Positions 44,569 to 53,057 of a stretch of DNA of 64,000 bases are shown here, piece by piece. The DNA is taken from the NCBI GenBank assembly GCA_002504905.1, contig DATY01000030.1:1-64000 (forward strand), given 5' to 3'. The notes below the pieces were generated by a model that was given only the letters and a program-made list of their open reading frames with translations, was not told the origin of the DNA and did not search any database. The translations under genes were made by a program, and so were the position numbers. The DNA comes from Euryarchaeota archaeon UBA605. Lineage in GTDB: Archaea > Thermoplasmatota > Poseidoniia > Poseidoniales > Thalassarchaeaceae. Each line of letters begins with the position of its first letter. Positions within the stretch are counted from its first letter, which is position 1.

Positions 44569-46122
44569 TCACCCGAATTTAGCTAGAGTAGTAGTTTCTT
44601 CTTTAGCATATTTTTGAAGATAATTTTTTAATTTTAATTTTCTGTAAGCAGATTCTGAGGACATATACCTGACTTTTCCAAAAATCGGTCTTTCTGGACC
44701 CCAAGCTCTGTCGTGTCTTCCGAGAACCCAAAATATACCTGTGTATGAGTTTGGATCTCTTCCATCAAGCGCCCATTTATCATTAATGTAAATCATATTC
44801 TCAGCAGCAACTTCTGGACTTGGAGACCACTCTAGAATTTTCTTTCCCCACAACATTCTCATGTAATTATGCATCTGGCCAGTCCTAAGCAATTCTCTTT
44901 GTGCAGCATTCCAGATTTCATCATGTGTTTCTGCTTTTTCCAATTCTTCAAGTGAGTAAATTGTCCTATCATCATTGATGTGTTCTTTCATTGATAATTT
45001 TGCCCAGTTAGGTATAGTTTCAACAGTAGCATGGTCTTCTCTATTATATGCAAAATTAAATCCAAGTTCTCTCCAAGTAATTATTTGATCTAGGAATGAA
45101 GAAGAGGATTCAGAAACACCCCACCATCCTGTTCTTGTACCTTTTCCAGTATCTTCATGATTCAATGAATTTGGACTCCAATTTTCTTTGGTTAGCACAT
45201 TATAAACAATTTCAAACGAGGAAATATGGCCAAAATGAAGCCAAGGAGAGAGCCCACTAACAGCAGGCTTATCTGGATTATTTCTATCTGTACTATATTT
45301 GTTTAGCTTGTAATTGAGAAATTTTTGTAAACGAATTCTTGCTTCATTTACTCCGCCTCTAGTTGTGATAACTGCAGGAACAGTGTGATCTATCGGAAAC
45401 TCTTCCATTGCTTGATTACCAACATCTCCTCCTTCTGCAACTCTCCAAAGCCATTCTAGAGGAGTCGATTCAAATCCTAAGTCATTTTTTAGATCGTTTA
45501 TAATTTCTTGACTTACTGTCAAATTATCATTATTATTTTGATTTGGATTTCTTAAAGGAATGGTTTGAAAGGCATCAAGCAGGTTCTTTTGAACATATTT
45601 TCTGAATGAATATGCTGTAGTAAACTCTTTTTCAGCCCACTTCATTGGGAAAATACCATTGGAATCTACAGCATCTACACGAATCTTTAGATTCTTTGCA
45701 GCAGCATCTCTAATTTTACTGGGTGTATATGTGGGATAGTCGTCAATTACAACACAACAAGATTGTTCAGCGAGTGCAGCTAGCATCTTACTACCTGCTT
45801 TTTGCTTAATTTCAACCCATGGAATATAAGAAATTGAATTTTCATTAAAATCATTAATATTATCCATTATACCTTGTACCATGAAAGATAGTATTCTATC
45901 ATTCGCGAATTTGTGAGTTATGGAAACTGCCTCAACAACTAGAACAGGCTTTTTCAGCATATTCGATAATGAAATAGCATGTTGAAGAGATGCATTGAAA
46001 GCAAATCTTCTGCATGAAGTCATCCAGTATAGAATGAAATTACCATTTTGATTAATTTGTTGCTCATTCATCGTTCTAACGCGGGATTCCGCCAACTTTG
46101 ATGATGAGTACAACTGGTACAT
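44569..46122 (-). CDS. phr: Class II deoxyribodipyrimidine photolyase
   Basis: Flavoenzyme of about 517 residues that uses blue light to split UV-made cyclobutane pyrimidine dimers. The class II pattern is clear: AESRVRTMNEQ, GNFILYWMTSCRR near the start, PWLHFGHIS, TWRELGFNFAY, and LRTGQMHNYMRMLWGKKILEW in the FAD domain, then DPNSYTGIFWVLGRHDRAWG. The longest frame begins with TTG at 46182, but ATG 46122 (MYQLYSSS) fits the family better. It heads an operon with the SRPBCC-epimerase and a PrxQ and is divergent from ribA. Confidence 0.93.
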   Translation of the reverse strand: MYQLYSSSKLAESRVRTMNEQQINQNGNFILYWMTSCRRFAFNASLQHAISLSNMLKKPVLVVEAVSITHKFANDRILSFMVQGIMDNINDFNENSISYIPWVEIKQKAGSKMLAALAEQSCCVVIDDYPTYTPSKIRDAAAKNLKIRVDAVDSNGIFPMKWAEKEFTTAYSFRKYVQKNLLDAFQTIPLRNPNQNNNDNLTVSQEIINDLKNDLGFESTPLEWLWRVAEGGDVGNQAMEEFPIDHTVPAVITTRGGVNEARIRLQKFLNYKLNKYSTDRNNPDKPAVSGLSPWLHFGHISSFEIVYNVLTKENWSPNSLNHEDTGKGTRTGWWGVSESSSSFLDQIITWRELGFNFAYNREDHATVETIPNWAKLSMKEHINDDRTIYSLEELEKAETHDEIWNAAQRELLRTGQMHNYMRMLWGKKILEWSPSPEVAAENMIYINDKWALDGRDPNSYTGIFWVLGRHDRAWGPERPIFGKVRYMSSESAYRKLKLKNYLQKYAKEETTTLAKFG

Positions 46123-46218
46123 CGGACTATTCAGCAGCTTAATAGCATATAACCAAGTGTTTTCAAAAAACGGCTTAAACAAACATTACTTCATAAGTGA
46201 GTAAGCCGAGGCGTGCTT

Positions 46219-46842
46219 ATGACCATACAAGTCAAAAAGTCGCAAATCACCGAAATAAGAAATGTAGAATCTGATGCATTTTTACCAACAGAAAGTGGCA
46301 ACTTTAGGATTGCAATAACTCCTGACGATCGAGGCATGGAACATGCATTACTGTATGTTGATGGATTTTCAGAATCCTCTAATCCACTAGTTCGTATTCA
46401 TTCAGAATGTCTAACTGGAGACGCATTTCATTCACTAAAATGTGATTGTGGTGCACAACTTAAGAAGTCTATGAAACGTATTCAAGATGAGGGTGCAGGA
46501 GCAATTGTATATCTGAGGCAAGAAGGAAGAGGAATAGGCTTGGAAGCAAAAATACAAGCATATGCATTACAAGATAGAGGATATGATACACTCGATGCCA
46601 ATCTTGCTCTAGGACTTCCTGCAGATGCTAGAGACTACGAAATAGCAGCAACAATGCTGAAGAAAAAAGGAGTTAAAAGTGTGCGTCTAATGACTAACAA
46701 TCCTTTGAAAGTTAAAGGATTAACTGATAATGGAATCGAAGTATCCGATAGAGTCTCTCACATGAGTGGTCTATGTGAATCAAATAGAGATTATCTAAAG
46801 ACCAAGAAAGCCCGTATGGGTCATCTATTAGATGTAGAGTAA
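46219..46842 (+). CDS. ribA: GTP cyclohydrolase II
   Basis: First committed enzyme of riboflavin synthesis, 207 residues. The zinc cysteines are in SECLTGDAFHSLKCDCG, and LRQEGRGIGLEAKIQAYALQD, the catalytic Tyr/Arg region and the MTNNPLKVKGL motif are typical of RibA. No DHBP synthase domain is fused. Many archaea use a different GTP cyclohydrolase (ArfA), so the bacterial-type enzyme is notable. Start ATG 46219 follows GAGG by seven bases. It supplies flavin, which the divergent photolyase gene product needs as FAD. Confidence 0.92.
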   Translation: MTIQVKKSQITEIRNVESDAFLPTESGNFRIAITPDDRGMEHALLYVDGFSESSNPLVRIHSECLTGDAFHSLKCDCGAQLKKSMKRIQDEGAGAIVYLRQEGRGIGLEAKIQAYALQDRGYDTLDANLALGLPADARDYEIAATMLKKKGVKSVRLMTNNPLKVKGLTDNGIEVSDRVSHMSGLCESNRDYLKTKKARMGHLLDVE

Positions 46843-46873
46843 CTATTTTAGCTCAATCAAAGGAGATATGTGT

Positions 46874-47347
46874 ATGGTAGTGTCAGTGGGAGAGGAAGCC
46901 CCCGACTTCACATTATTAGATAGTGATTCTAATGAATTTAATTTTTCTGATCTTGACGGAGAATGGAAAGTGGTCTTCTTTTATGCAAAAGACGGTTCTC
47001 CAACTTGTAAAAGAGGATGCCTTAGCTTTAAGGAACAATATGATTTATTTCGCTCCCTAACTCCTCCAGTAGAGATTATCGGCATTAGCCAAGATTTATC
47101 CTCTGAACATAAGAAATTCAAAGAGGAGCTAGAATTACCCTTCCCCCTACTTTCGGACCCAAGTAGATCTGTTGCAGACTTGTACGGCGTTCCTGTATAC
47201 CTTGGACAATTCCCAGCAAAATCATCCTTTGTAATAGGTCCAGATAGAAAAATCCACTATGTCTATGATTGGTTGTTCCGCCCCAGGAATCATGTAGCTA
47301 AGATTTTAGCTGCCATGAGTGACGTTACTGAACGGAGAGAATTCTGA
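46874..47347 (+). CDS. Peroxiredoxin, PrxQ/Bcp-like with shortened Cys spacing
   Basis: Thioredoxin-fold peroxidase of about 157 residues. The active site reads DGSPTCKRGCLSF: the second Cys is four residues after the first, where PrxQ usually has five, so one residue is missing in the loop. VVFFYAKDG and GISQDLSSEHKKF flanks and a C-terminal VYDWLFRPRNHV are family-like. GGAG is eight bases before ATG 46874 (ATG 46868 is too close to it). Its stop overlaps the TrmB-type regulator gene by one base. Confidence 0.85.
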   Translation: MVVSVGEEAPDFTLLDSDSNEFNFSDLDGEWKVVFFYAKDGSPTCKRGCLSFKEQYDLFRSLTPPVEIIGISQDLSSEHKKFKEELELPFPLLSDPSRSVADLYGVPVYLGQFPAKSSFVIGPDRKIHYVYDWLFRPRNHVAKILAAMSDVTERREF

Positions 47348-48714
47348 TGAGTTGGGAAGTTATCTTGAGTGACGCGGGTCTTAATGAAAGGGAAATTAAA
47401 GCTGTTTTAGTACTTTCTTCTAAGTCTAATCTCAAGGCGAGTGAATTAGCTAAAGAATTAGAAACTACTCGTTTAGATGCCTACAATTCTTTAGAAAAAC
47501 TACAGGCCATTGGACTGGTCAAAACAACTGCTGATAGACCAATGAGATTTTCATGTCCGCCTATTACGGAAGCAGTTGAACATCTCATTGGAATTAGAAA
47601 ACTGCAATTACAAAGAATAGAGCAAGCATATGAAGAAGTTCAGATTAATCCAAATACTCTTAAATTCAATGATACGGTAGAAGAAAGTACAGATATAAAT
47701 CCAAAGTTTGCTGTATTAAAAGAACGAACTCACATAATGAAAAGAATTGAAAAAATGGCAGATGATTCTAATCAGAATTTAATCCTTTTATTAGGGAAAT
47801 TTGGTATTCTTCACCTATGTCGAAGTCCAGCAATTACGGCTGTGAATAATGCCGCAAATAGAGGAATTAATATCCGTGTAATCGGACAGTTAGATCGTCG
47901 TACTTTACGGTTCTACGGGGAATTACATGAATTAATCGAAGTGCGACATACTGACAATTTGGAAGCACAAGGTGCTTTGATGGATAATCTTGAGACCATA
48001 CAGTATTTGAACATGGAAGAGAATCCGGTAGGAAGAGGCAAAGAAGATGCCGCCCTAGTCATAGAATCTCCAGATTTCTCCAACTCTTGGGCCAATCTTG
48101 TTGAATCAATCTGGTCAGAAGGGGTACCTCTCGATTCTGCTTCGAAAAGGTATACGGAAAATAGAATAGTAGATCCTCTGAGATTGACTTTTGAGGGGGG
48201 ATCATTTTTGGAGAGAATAAGAGAAATTCTTGATGTAAATGATGATTTACCAACTGAAGATACTCCTTTCGATCCTGAATCAATTCTTAACGCTGGTATG
48301 GAAATTAATCATGCAAGGAAAAAATTAGAAACTGGTGGAGTGCAAAGTCTTGCTGCTTTCGGGATTGATATTGAAACATTATTAAGACAAGTAGGTATTA
48401 GAATTGGAGAAGAGCTATCTTTTTCAATGAAAGATATTAATGGAGATGTTGAATATCTTAATGAAATAATGGATTGGTGGGAATATTCGGGCCTAGGAAA
48501 ATTAACTTATGATATTGACCCTGTTTTCCACATTGAAGTTAATCTAGAACAAAAAATATCTGAAGATAGTCTACCGCTTTGGGCTCTAGATGATGGAATT
48601 ATTGAGGGAGCAATAATGTCTAGATATGAATCAAGAGATGGGATAGAGATTAATAGGATTGCTGGAGACTCTACAACTCAATTCCACAGTAGATATGAGA
48701 TAATGATGAATTAA
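47347..48714 (+). CDS. TrmB-family transcription regulator with C-terminal V4R-like domain
   Basis: Predicted regulator of 455 residues. Residues 1-100 are a winged helix of TrmB type (LNEREIKAVLVLSSKSNLKASELAKEL, then TRLDAYNSLEKLQAIGLV). The middle, about 115-270, looks like the TrmB phospholipase D-like effector domain. The C-terminal 100 residues (LRQVGIRIGEELSF, then PLWALDDGIIEGAI and a FHSRYEI end) resemble the V4R small-molecule-binding domain but lack its usual cysteines. It is translationally coupled to the peroxiredoxin gene, so it may control the ribA-peroxiredoxin operon. Confidence 0.75.
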   Translation: MSWEVILSDAGLNEREIKAVLVLSSKSNLKASELAKELETTRLDAYNSLEKLQAIGLVKTTADRPMRFSCPPITEAVEHLIGIRKLQLQRIEQAYEEVQINPNTLKFNDTVEESTDINPKFAVLKERTHIMKRIEKMADDSNQNLILLLGKFGILHLCRSPAITAVNNAANRGINIRVIGQLDRRTLRFYGELHELIEVRHTDNLEAQGALMDNLETIQYLNMEENPVGRGKEDAALVIESPDFSNSWANLVESIWSEGVPLDSASKRYTENRIVDPLRLTFEGGSFLERIREILDVNDDLPTEDTPFDPESILNAGMEINHARKKLETGGVQSLAAFGIDIETLLRQVGIRIGEELSFSMKDINGDVEYLNEIMDWWEYSGLGKLTYDIDPVFHIEVNLEQKISEDSLPLWALDDGIIEGAIMSRYESRDGIEINRIAGDSTTQFHSRYEIMMN

Positions 48715-48777
48715 TTTCTCAACTGATATAAACTATAGGGGTATCAATTATACTCTAAACCCCTTCCGATTAAAATT

Positions 48778-50532
48778 ATGATATTACAGCCTGACGACTA
48801 TGACTTTGGAAAATCATCAAATTATTCCTTTGCGAACGACTTAACTTGCAAAAATGACGAAACTCGGAAAATGTTTGTCTTAGCATATGGACACATGCTA
48901 AATTACAATCATGAAGAAGCAATTTCTTGTTTTCAAAAGTGTACTGAATTAGATCCCGATTGTGCTATGGCGTGGTGGGGTATTGCATACTGTCTTTCTT
49001 CAAATTATAATTGGACTCCAGGATTGGGGTCCGGTCATGACCCAATCCAACAAGCAGTATCTCTTGTAAATAACGTAACTGAATTAGAACGAGATCTAAT
49101 CAATGCTCTTGCAAAGCGTCACTCTGAGGAAGCAAGAGATGCCGCAGATCCTTCGGTTCTAAACATGGGTAATAGCCCCGAATTGAATATTGCTTTCGCG
49201 GACGCGATGGCTCCTCTTTATGAGAAGTATGAAGGAAATTTGGATGTTACTGCGATTTATGTTGAGGCATTAATGAATTTGAAAGCATGGCAACTTTGGG
49301 ATAAGAACACAAAGACCGGAGAAATAACTCCTGCTGATGAAAATACGCTGCTTCTGGTGAAAGTTCTAGAGGATGCATTCGAAAGTAGTGATGAAGCAAA
49401 AGTTCATCCTGCTCTTTGTCATCTATACTGTCACGCACTGGAACTATCTCCATTCCCTGAAAGAGCCCTTCCTGCAGCTGATGTGCTTCGTACAAGAATG
49501 CCAGGATTAGGACACTTAGTTCATATGCCATCTCATATCGATGCTTGGGTTGGACAGTGGAAAGAAGCTATAGAATGCAATATTGCTGCTGTTGAAGCGG
49601 ATGATAGATACGTTGAGATTACAGGAAATGAATCACAGTTTTATAAATTTTATAGAATGCATAATCATCATTTCGTTGTTTGGTGTGCAATGTTCGATGG
49701 TCAATATGAAACTGCTCTAAAGTATGCACGTAAAGCTGTTGATACATTGCCAGCAGGTGATGCAGATTCAGGTGTACAATTTATGTTAGCAGGTGTTATT
49801 CCTATGGGTGCTATTTTCCTTGAATCATATGTTACAATGCCTTGGCATGTGATGATTAGATTCGGTAAATGGGATGAGATACTCAATGAACCATTACACA
49901 CAGACAGAGATGTTTTCCCTGCGGCGATAGCTACTCAGCATTACGCTAGAGGAGTCGCTTATGCATCAATGGGAATGGTGCCTGAAGCAGAGGCTGAACA
50001 AGTATTATTCAAGGAAGCATTACAAAACCCTGCTCTGGCAGGACGAGTACTTCATAATAATTTGATGTATCAAGAAGCTAGTGAGGGTCCTTGTATTCTT
50101 TTAGTAAATGATGCAATATTAGACGGAGAAATAGAATATAGGAGACAATATCTTGCGAAAGAAAAAGGTGAAGATGCAGATTTTAGTTTAGCATTTGACC
50201 ACCTACGTCGTGGAGTCGACCTTTCATTGAATCTTGCATATAACGAACCATGGGGTCAGATGCAACCTGTGCGTCATATTCTAGGTGCTTTACTTCTTGA
50301 ACAAGGGGAAGTCGATGAAGCAGAGTCAGTCTATAGAGCAGATATTGATCTTTGGAAGGATAATATGTGGGGTCTTTTAGGACTTAAGTTATGTCTAGAG
50401 GCAAAAGGAGATACTTCAGGAGAATTAGAGAAAGTAACTGCTCAATTCGAAGAAAGAAGTGCTCGTGCAGACATAATTCCGACTAAGACTTGCTTCTGTG
50501 CTCAAGATAGTAAAGAAGATAGTTGCTGTTAA
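48778..50532 (+). CDS. Tetratricopeptide-repeat protein (TTC38-like)
   Basis: Helical repeat protein of 584 residues. TPR-like units are visible at AFGHML/EEAISCFQKCTELDPDCAMAWWGIAYCLSS near the start, at KEAIECNIAAVEADD, at ETALKYARKAVD and at VDEAESVYRADIDLWKDN near the end. The length and the HLVHMPSHID segment with conserved histidines are like the TTC38/YDL family of unknown function. The C-terminus is cysteine-rich (CFCAQDSKEDSCC) and could bind metal. There is no signal peptide. It is transcribed alone. Confidence 0.72.
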   Translation: MILQPDDYDFGKSSNYSFANDLTCKNDETRKMFVLAYGHMLNYNHEEAISCFQKCTELDPDCAMAWWGIAYCLSSNYNWTPGLGSGHDPIQQAVSLVNNVTELERDLINALAKRHSEEARDAADPSVLNMGNSPELNIAFADAMAPLYEKYEGNLDVTAIYVEALMNLKAWQLWDKNTKTGEITPADENTLLLVKVLEDAFESSDEAKVHPALCHLYCHALELSPFPERALPAADVLRTRMPGLGHLVHMPSHIDAWVGQWKEAIECNIAAVEADDRYVEITGNESQFYKFYRMHNHHFVVWCAMFDGQYETALKYARKAVDTLPAGDADSGVQFMLAGVIPMGAIFLESYVTMPWHVMIRFGKWDEILNEPLHTDRDVFPAAIATQHYARGVAYASMGMVPEAEAEQVLFKEALQNPALAGRVLHNNLMYQEASEGPCILLVNDAILDGEIEYRRQYLAKEKGEDADFSLAFDHLRRGVDLSLNLAYNEPWGQMQPVRHILGALLLEQGEVDEAESVYRADIDLWKDNMWGLLGLKLCLEAKGDTSGELEKVTAQFEERSARADIIPTKTCFCAQDSKEDSCC

Positions 50533-50620
50533 TGATGGATATATTTGAAGTCTGATTCGTGATATCTTTTTGTTATGGATTGATACGACCCATTATATTA
50601 GTTAGTGCTTACTAAGTTAT

Positions 50621-51865
50621 GTGCGTTTACTGACATTCCTATTCTTCATGCGTGAGATCTTGAAGAAAAAACCAGCTGATTTGGACTGGATACAGAAACA
50701 AGGCCTCCTCTCAGTTAAATTAGCTCAGATATTTGCACTTCGTTCAGATTTAATCGGTGTCGAAAAATGTAGGCAATTACAACAATTATATCAGCATGCA
50801 GCCAGTATACCTACTGAAGATGTATTTGCTAATCTTGAATCTAGGGCGCCTGAAGGTTTCTTTGAAGCATTCGACAAAATCGAGAAAGTACCTCTGGCCG
50901 CTGCATCGGTTGGACAAGTACATCGAGGTAAACTAAAAACAGGTGAAGAAGTAGTTGTCAAGATAATTAAAAATCAAAATTCTAAAACATTTAGAAGAGA
51001 TGTTGAAAGAATGAGAAGATGGTTAAGAATTTTCTTATTCTTCAATAGAAAACTTCGAAGAGTTGGTAATCCTGTAGCCCTACTCAATCATGTTGCAGAT
51101 TATACAACTAGAGAACTCGATTTACGTAATGAGATTAGAGGTGCTGAAGAGTTAGATGAAATAAAACATGAAATATCTAAAAATTTCTCTATGGATATGC
51201 TAAGATTTCCTAAATATTGGTCTTCTTTATCTAATGAAGATGTATTAGTTTCCGAATTTATTGAAGGGAAATCATTAGAGGACGGTATCGAAGACAAATC
51301 TCTTTCTTGGGATACATTATTACAGTTATTCAGGATTCATGGAGCTTATTTATTTGGAATTGGTACTTTTCATGGAGACTTACACCCAGGAAATTGTATC
51401 ATAGACAATGATGGTAAATTTGTTTTTATTGATAATGGAGCAATATGTCATGCCCCTTCTAAAGTAAATTTATCCTTATTCCAGTTCTTTGAACATTTAT
51501 CTGCAAATAACTTCAAATTAGCTTTTGATTCGCTTCTTGGCTTATCCGATTCTCCATTGACCACCAATAACTTAGAAAATTATTACAAAGAAATGAATAA
51601 GATTTACGATGGTTTTGAAAATCAATCAGTAGGTGAAAAAAGTTTGACTAGAATAATGATGCAAACAGTCCAAGCAGCTGTAGAGAAAGCTGGAGCAGAT
51701 TTTGGCGAAGAAGCATTTCCAATTATTCGTGCATTAATGTATCTAGATGGGTTAGTTCTCCGCACTCACCCTGATGTAAAATTAATAGAATCTATGGGTC
51801 CTTATCTTGAAGAATTCCGATTAGGTCTCAATTTAGAGCAGAAGATTAGTGAAATTAAGGTGTAA
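50621..51865 (+). CDS. ABC1/UbiB-family atypical kinase
   Basis: ADCK/UbiB-like protein of 414 residues. The family's KxGQ-like helix reads LSVKLAQIFALRSDLIG, the Ala-rich nucleotide loop is PLAAASVGQVHRG, the ion-pair Lys is in VVVKII, the catalytic loop is FHGDLHPGN and the metal Asp is in FIDNGA. No C-terminal membrane helix is evident. Bacterial members support quinone synthesis; archaeal roles are open, with lipid or isoprenoid metabolism likely. The GTG at 50621 gives the longest form; ATG 50648 is an alternative. The SDR gene starts three bases after its stop. Confidence 0.88.
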   Translation: MRLLTFLFFMREILKKKPADLDWIQKQGLLSVKLAQIFALRSDLIGVEKCRQLQQLYQHAASIPTEDVFANLESRAPEGFFEAFDKIEKVPLAAASVGQVHRGKLKTGEEVVVKIIKNQNSKTFRRDVERMRRWLRIFLFFNRKLRRVGNPVALLNHVADYTTRELDLRNEIRGAEELDEIKHEISKNFSMDMLRFPKYWSSLSNEDVLVSEFIEGKSLEDGIEDKSLSWDTLLQLFRIHGAYLFGIGTFHGDLHPGNCIIDNDGKFVFIDNGAICHAPSKVNLSLFQFFEHLSANNFKLAFDSLLGLSDSPLTTNNLENYYKEMNKIYDGFENQSVGEKSLTRIMMQTVQAAVEKAGADFGEEAFPIIRALMYLDGLVLRTHPDVKLIESMGPYLEEFRLGLNLEQKISEIKV

Positions 51866-51868
51866 AAA

Positions 51869-52609
51869 ATGTCTGAAATTGATAATAAAGTTGTATGGAT
51901 AATAGGTGGATCTGGTGGAATAGGTTCTAACATTGCTAGACGTATGTCAAATAATGGATGGAAGGTTATAATAAGTGCTAGAGATATAGAAAAATTAAAT
52001 CTAGTTTCTAATGGAAAATCTATTGAAAGTCTAATTGTTGACGCAACAAATGCTGATGATGTGCAAGAGAAGGCAAAAGAGATTAATGAAAAATATGGTT
52101 CATTAGATGCCGTAGTTAACTCCGTAGGGTCAATATTTCTTCGACCATTACATGCAACTAGTTCCGAACAATTCATGGATACCATTAATCAAAATTTAGT
52201 AACTTCATTTAATGTGATTAGGGCCACTGCGAAGATAATGATGAGAGGAAATGGAGGTAGGATTGTACTTTTTTCATCAGCAGCAGCTTCACTTGGTATG
52301 CCTAATCATGCAGCAATTTCTGCTGCTAAGGCTGGAGTTGAAGGCTTAGCTCGAGCAGCAGCATCTGATTACGCAAAACGTGGAATTAGAGTTAATGTAA
52401 TTTCTCCTGGATTAGTAGATACTCCACTATCATCTCATTTGTTAGCTAGTGAACAAAGTAGAAAGATTAGCGAAGATATGCATCCAGTAGGTAATATAGG
52501 AAATGCAGACGATATTGCTTCGGTGGCTGAGTGGTTAATCGGTAGTGCTCCTGAATGGATGACTGGAGATATTATTTCTGTTGATGGTGGTTTGACCAAC
52601 TTAAAATAA
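51869..52609 (+). CDS. Short-chain dehydrogenase/reductase fold protein lacking the catalytic Tyr
   Basis: Classical-length SDR of 246 residues. Cofactor motif GGSGGIG near residue 13, NSVGS in place of NAG, the active-site Ser region FSSAAAS, and the C-terminal RVNVISPGLVDTP are present. Where YxxxK is expected the sequence is ISAAK, so the lysine is kept but the tyrosine is isoleucine. Similar NHxAIxAAK proteins exist in bacteria, so the change may define a subfamily and not a dead copy. It is in an operon with the UbiB-like kinase (three-base spacer). Confidence 0.82.
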   Translation: MSEIDNKVVWIIGGSGGIGSNIARRMSNNGWKVIISARDIEKLNLVSNGKSIESLIVDATNADDVQEKAKEINEKYGSLDAVVNSVGSIFLRPLHATSSEQFMDTINQNLVTSFNVIRATAKIMMRGNGGRIVLFSSAAASLGMPNHAAISAAKAGVEGLARAAASDYAKRGIRVNVISPGLVDTPLSSHLLASEQSRKISEDMHPVGNIGNADDIASVAEWLIGSAPEWMTGDIISVDGGLTNLK

Positions 52610-52670
52610 ACAGCTGATTTATTCTAATTTATTACAGACATTCAAATGTCACCTCATGACTTGAATTGTT

Positions 52671-53057
52671 ATGAAATTACCAATAGAGGACGATAATTGG
52701 CACCAAGTTATTCGAAGTGAAAAACTAAAATTAGGCAAAAAAAAGATGCGAAACATAGGTCTTAGAAGCATTATGTTACTTAGAGAAGAATCTAAGATTC
52801 ATGCAACAGATGCACTTTGTAGACATATGGCATGGCCTTTAGCCTATGGAGGAAAAGTCAAAGATGACTGTATTACTTGCCCTCTGCATCAAAGTCGTTA
52901 TGATCTAAATAATGGCGAAGTAAAGGAATGGTCTCCATTTCCTCTTTTCCCTCTTTATGGACGATTTCTTGGCTCCCTAAGGAGGCCGAGCCCTCTCGTC
53001 GTCCACGAGACGAGAGAGCTCGACGGGTGGGTCGAAGTCCGATTATCTACGGCGTGA
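52671..53057 (+). CDS. Rieske [2Fe-2S] domain protein
   Basis: Single-domain ferredoxin-like protein of 128 residues. The cluster motifs are CRHMAWPL (C-x-H) and CPLHQSRYD (C-x2-H), spaced as in Rieske proteins. There is no membrane helix or oxygenase domain, so it probably shuttles electrons to a partner, perhaps a desaturase or oxygenase. The last 25 codons are strikingly GC-rich and hold a hairpin. The gene overlaps the end of the convergent fasciclin gene by 15 bases. Confidence 0.88.
   Translation: MKLPIEDDNWHQVIRSEKLKLGKKKMRNIGLRSIMLLREESKIHATDALCRHMAWPLAYGGKVKDDCITCPLHQSRYDLNNGEVKEWSPFPLFPLYGRFLGSLRRPSPLVVHETRELDGWVEVRLSTA
52993..53016. other. GC-rich hairpin at the end of the Rieske gene
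   Basis: CTCTCGTC (52993-53000) pairs perfectly with GACGAGAG (53009-53016) around an eight-base loop, inside the last codons of the Rieske gene and just before the convergent overlap. The surrounding 70 bases are far richer in GC than the rest of the window. It may act as a shared transcription stop. Confidence 0.4.

Noticed and set aside
46123..46182. N-terminal 20-residue extension of the photolyase from TTG 46182
   Set aside because: Similarity to class II photolyases begins after ATG 46122, and the extension runs over the likely promoter region shared with ribA.
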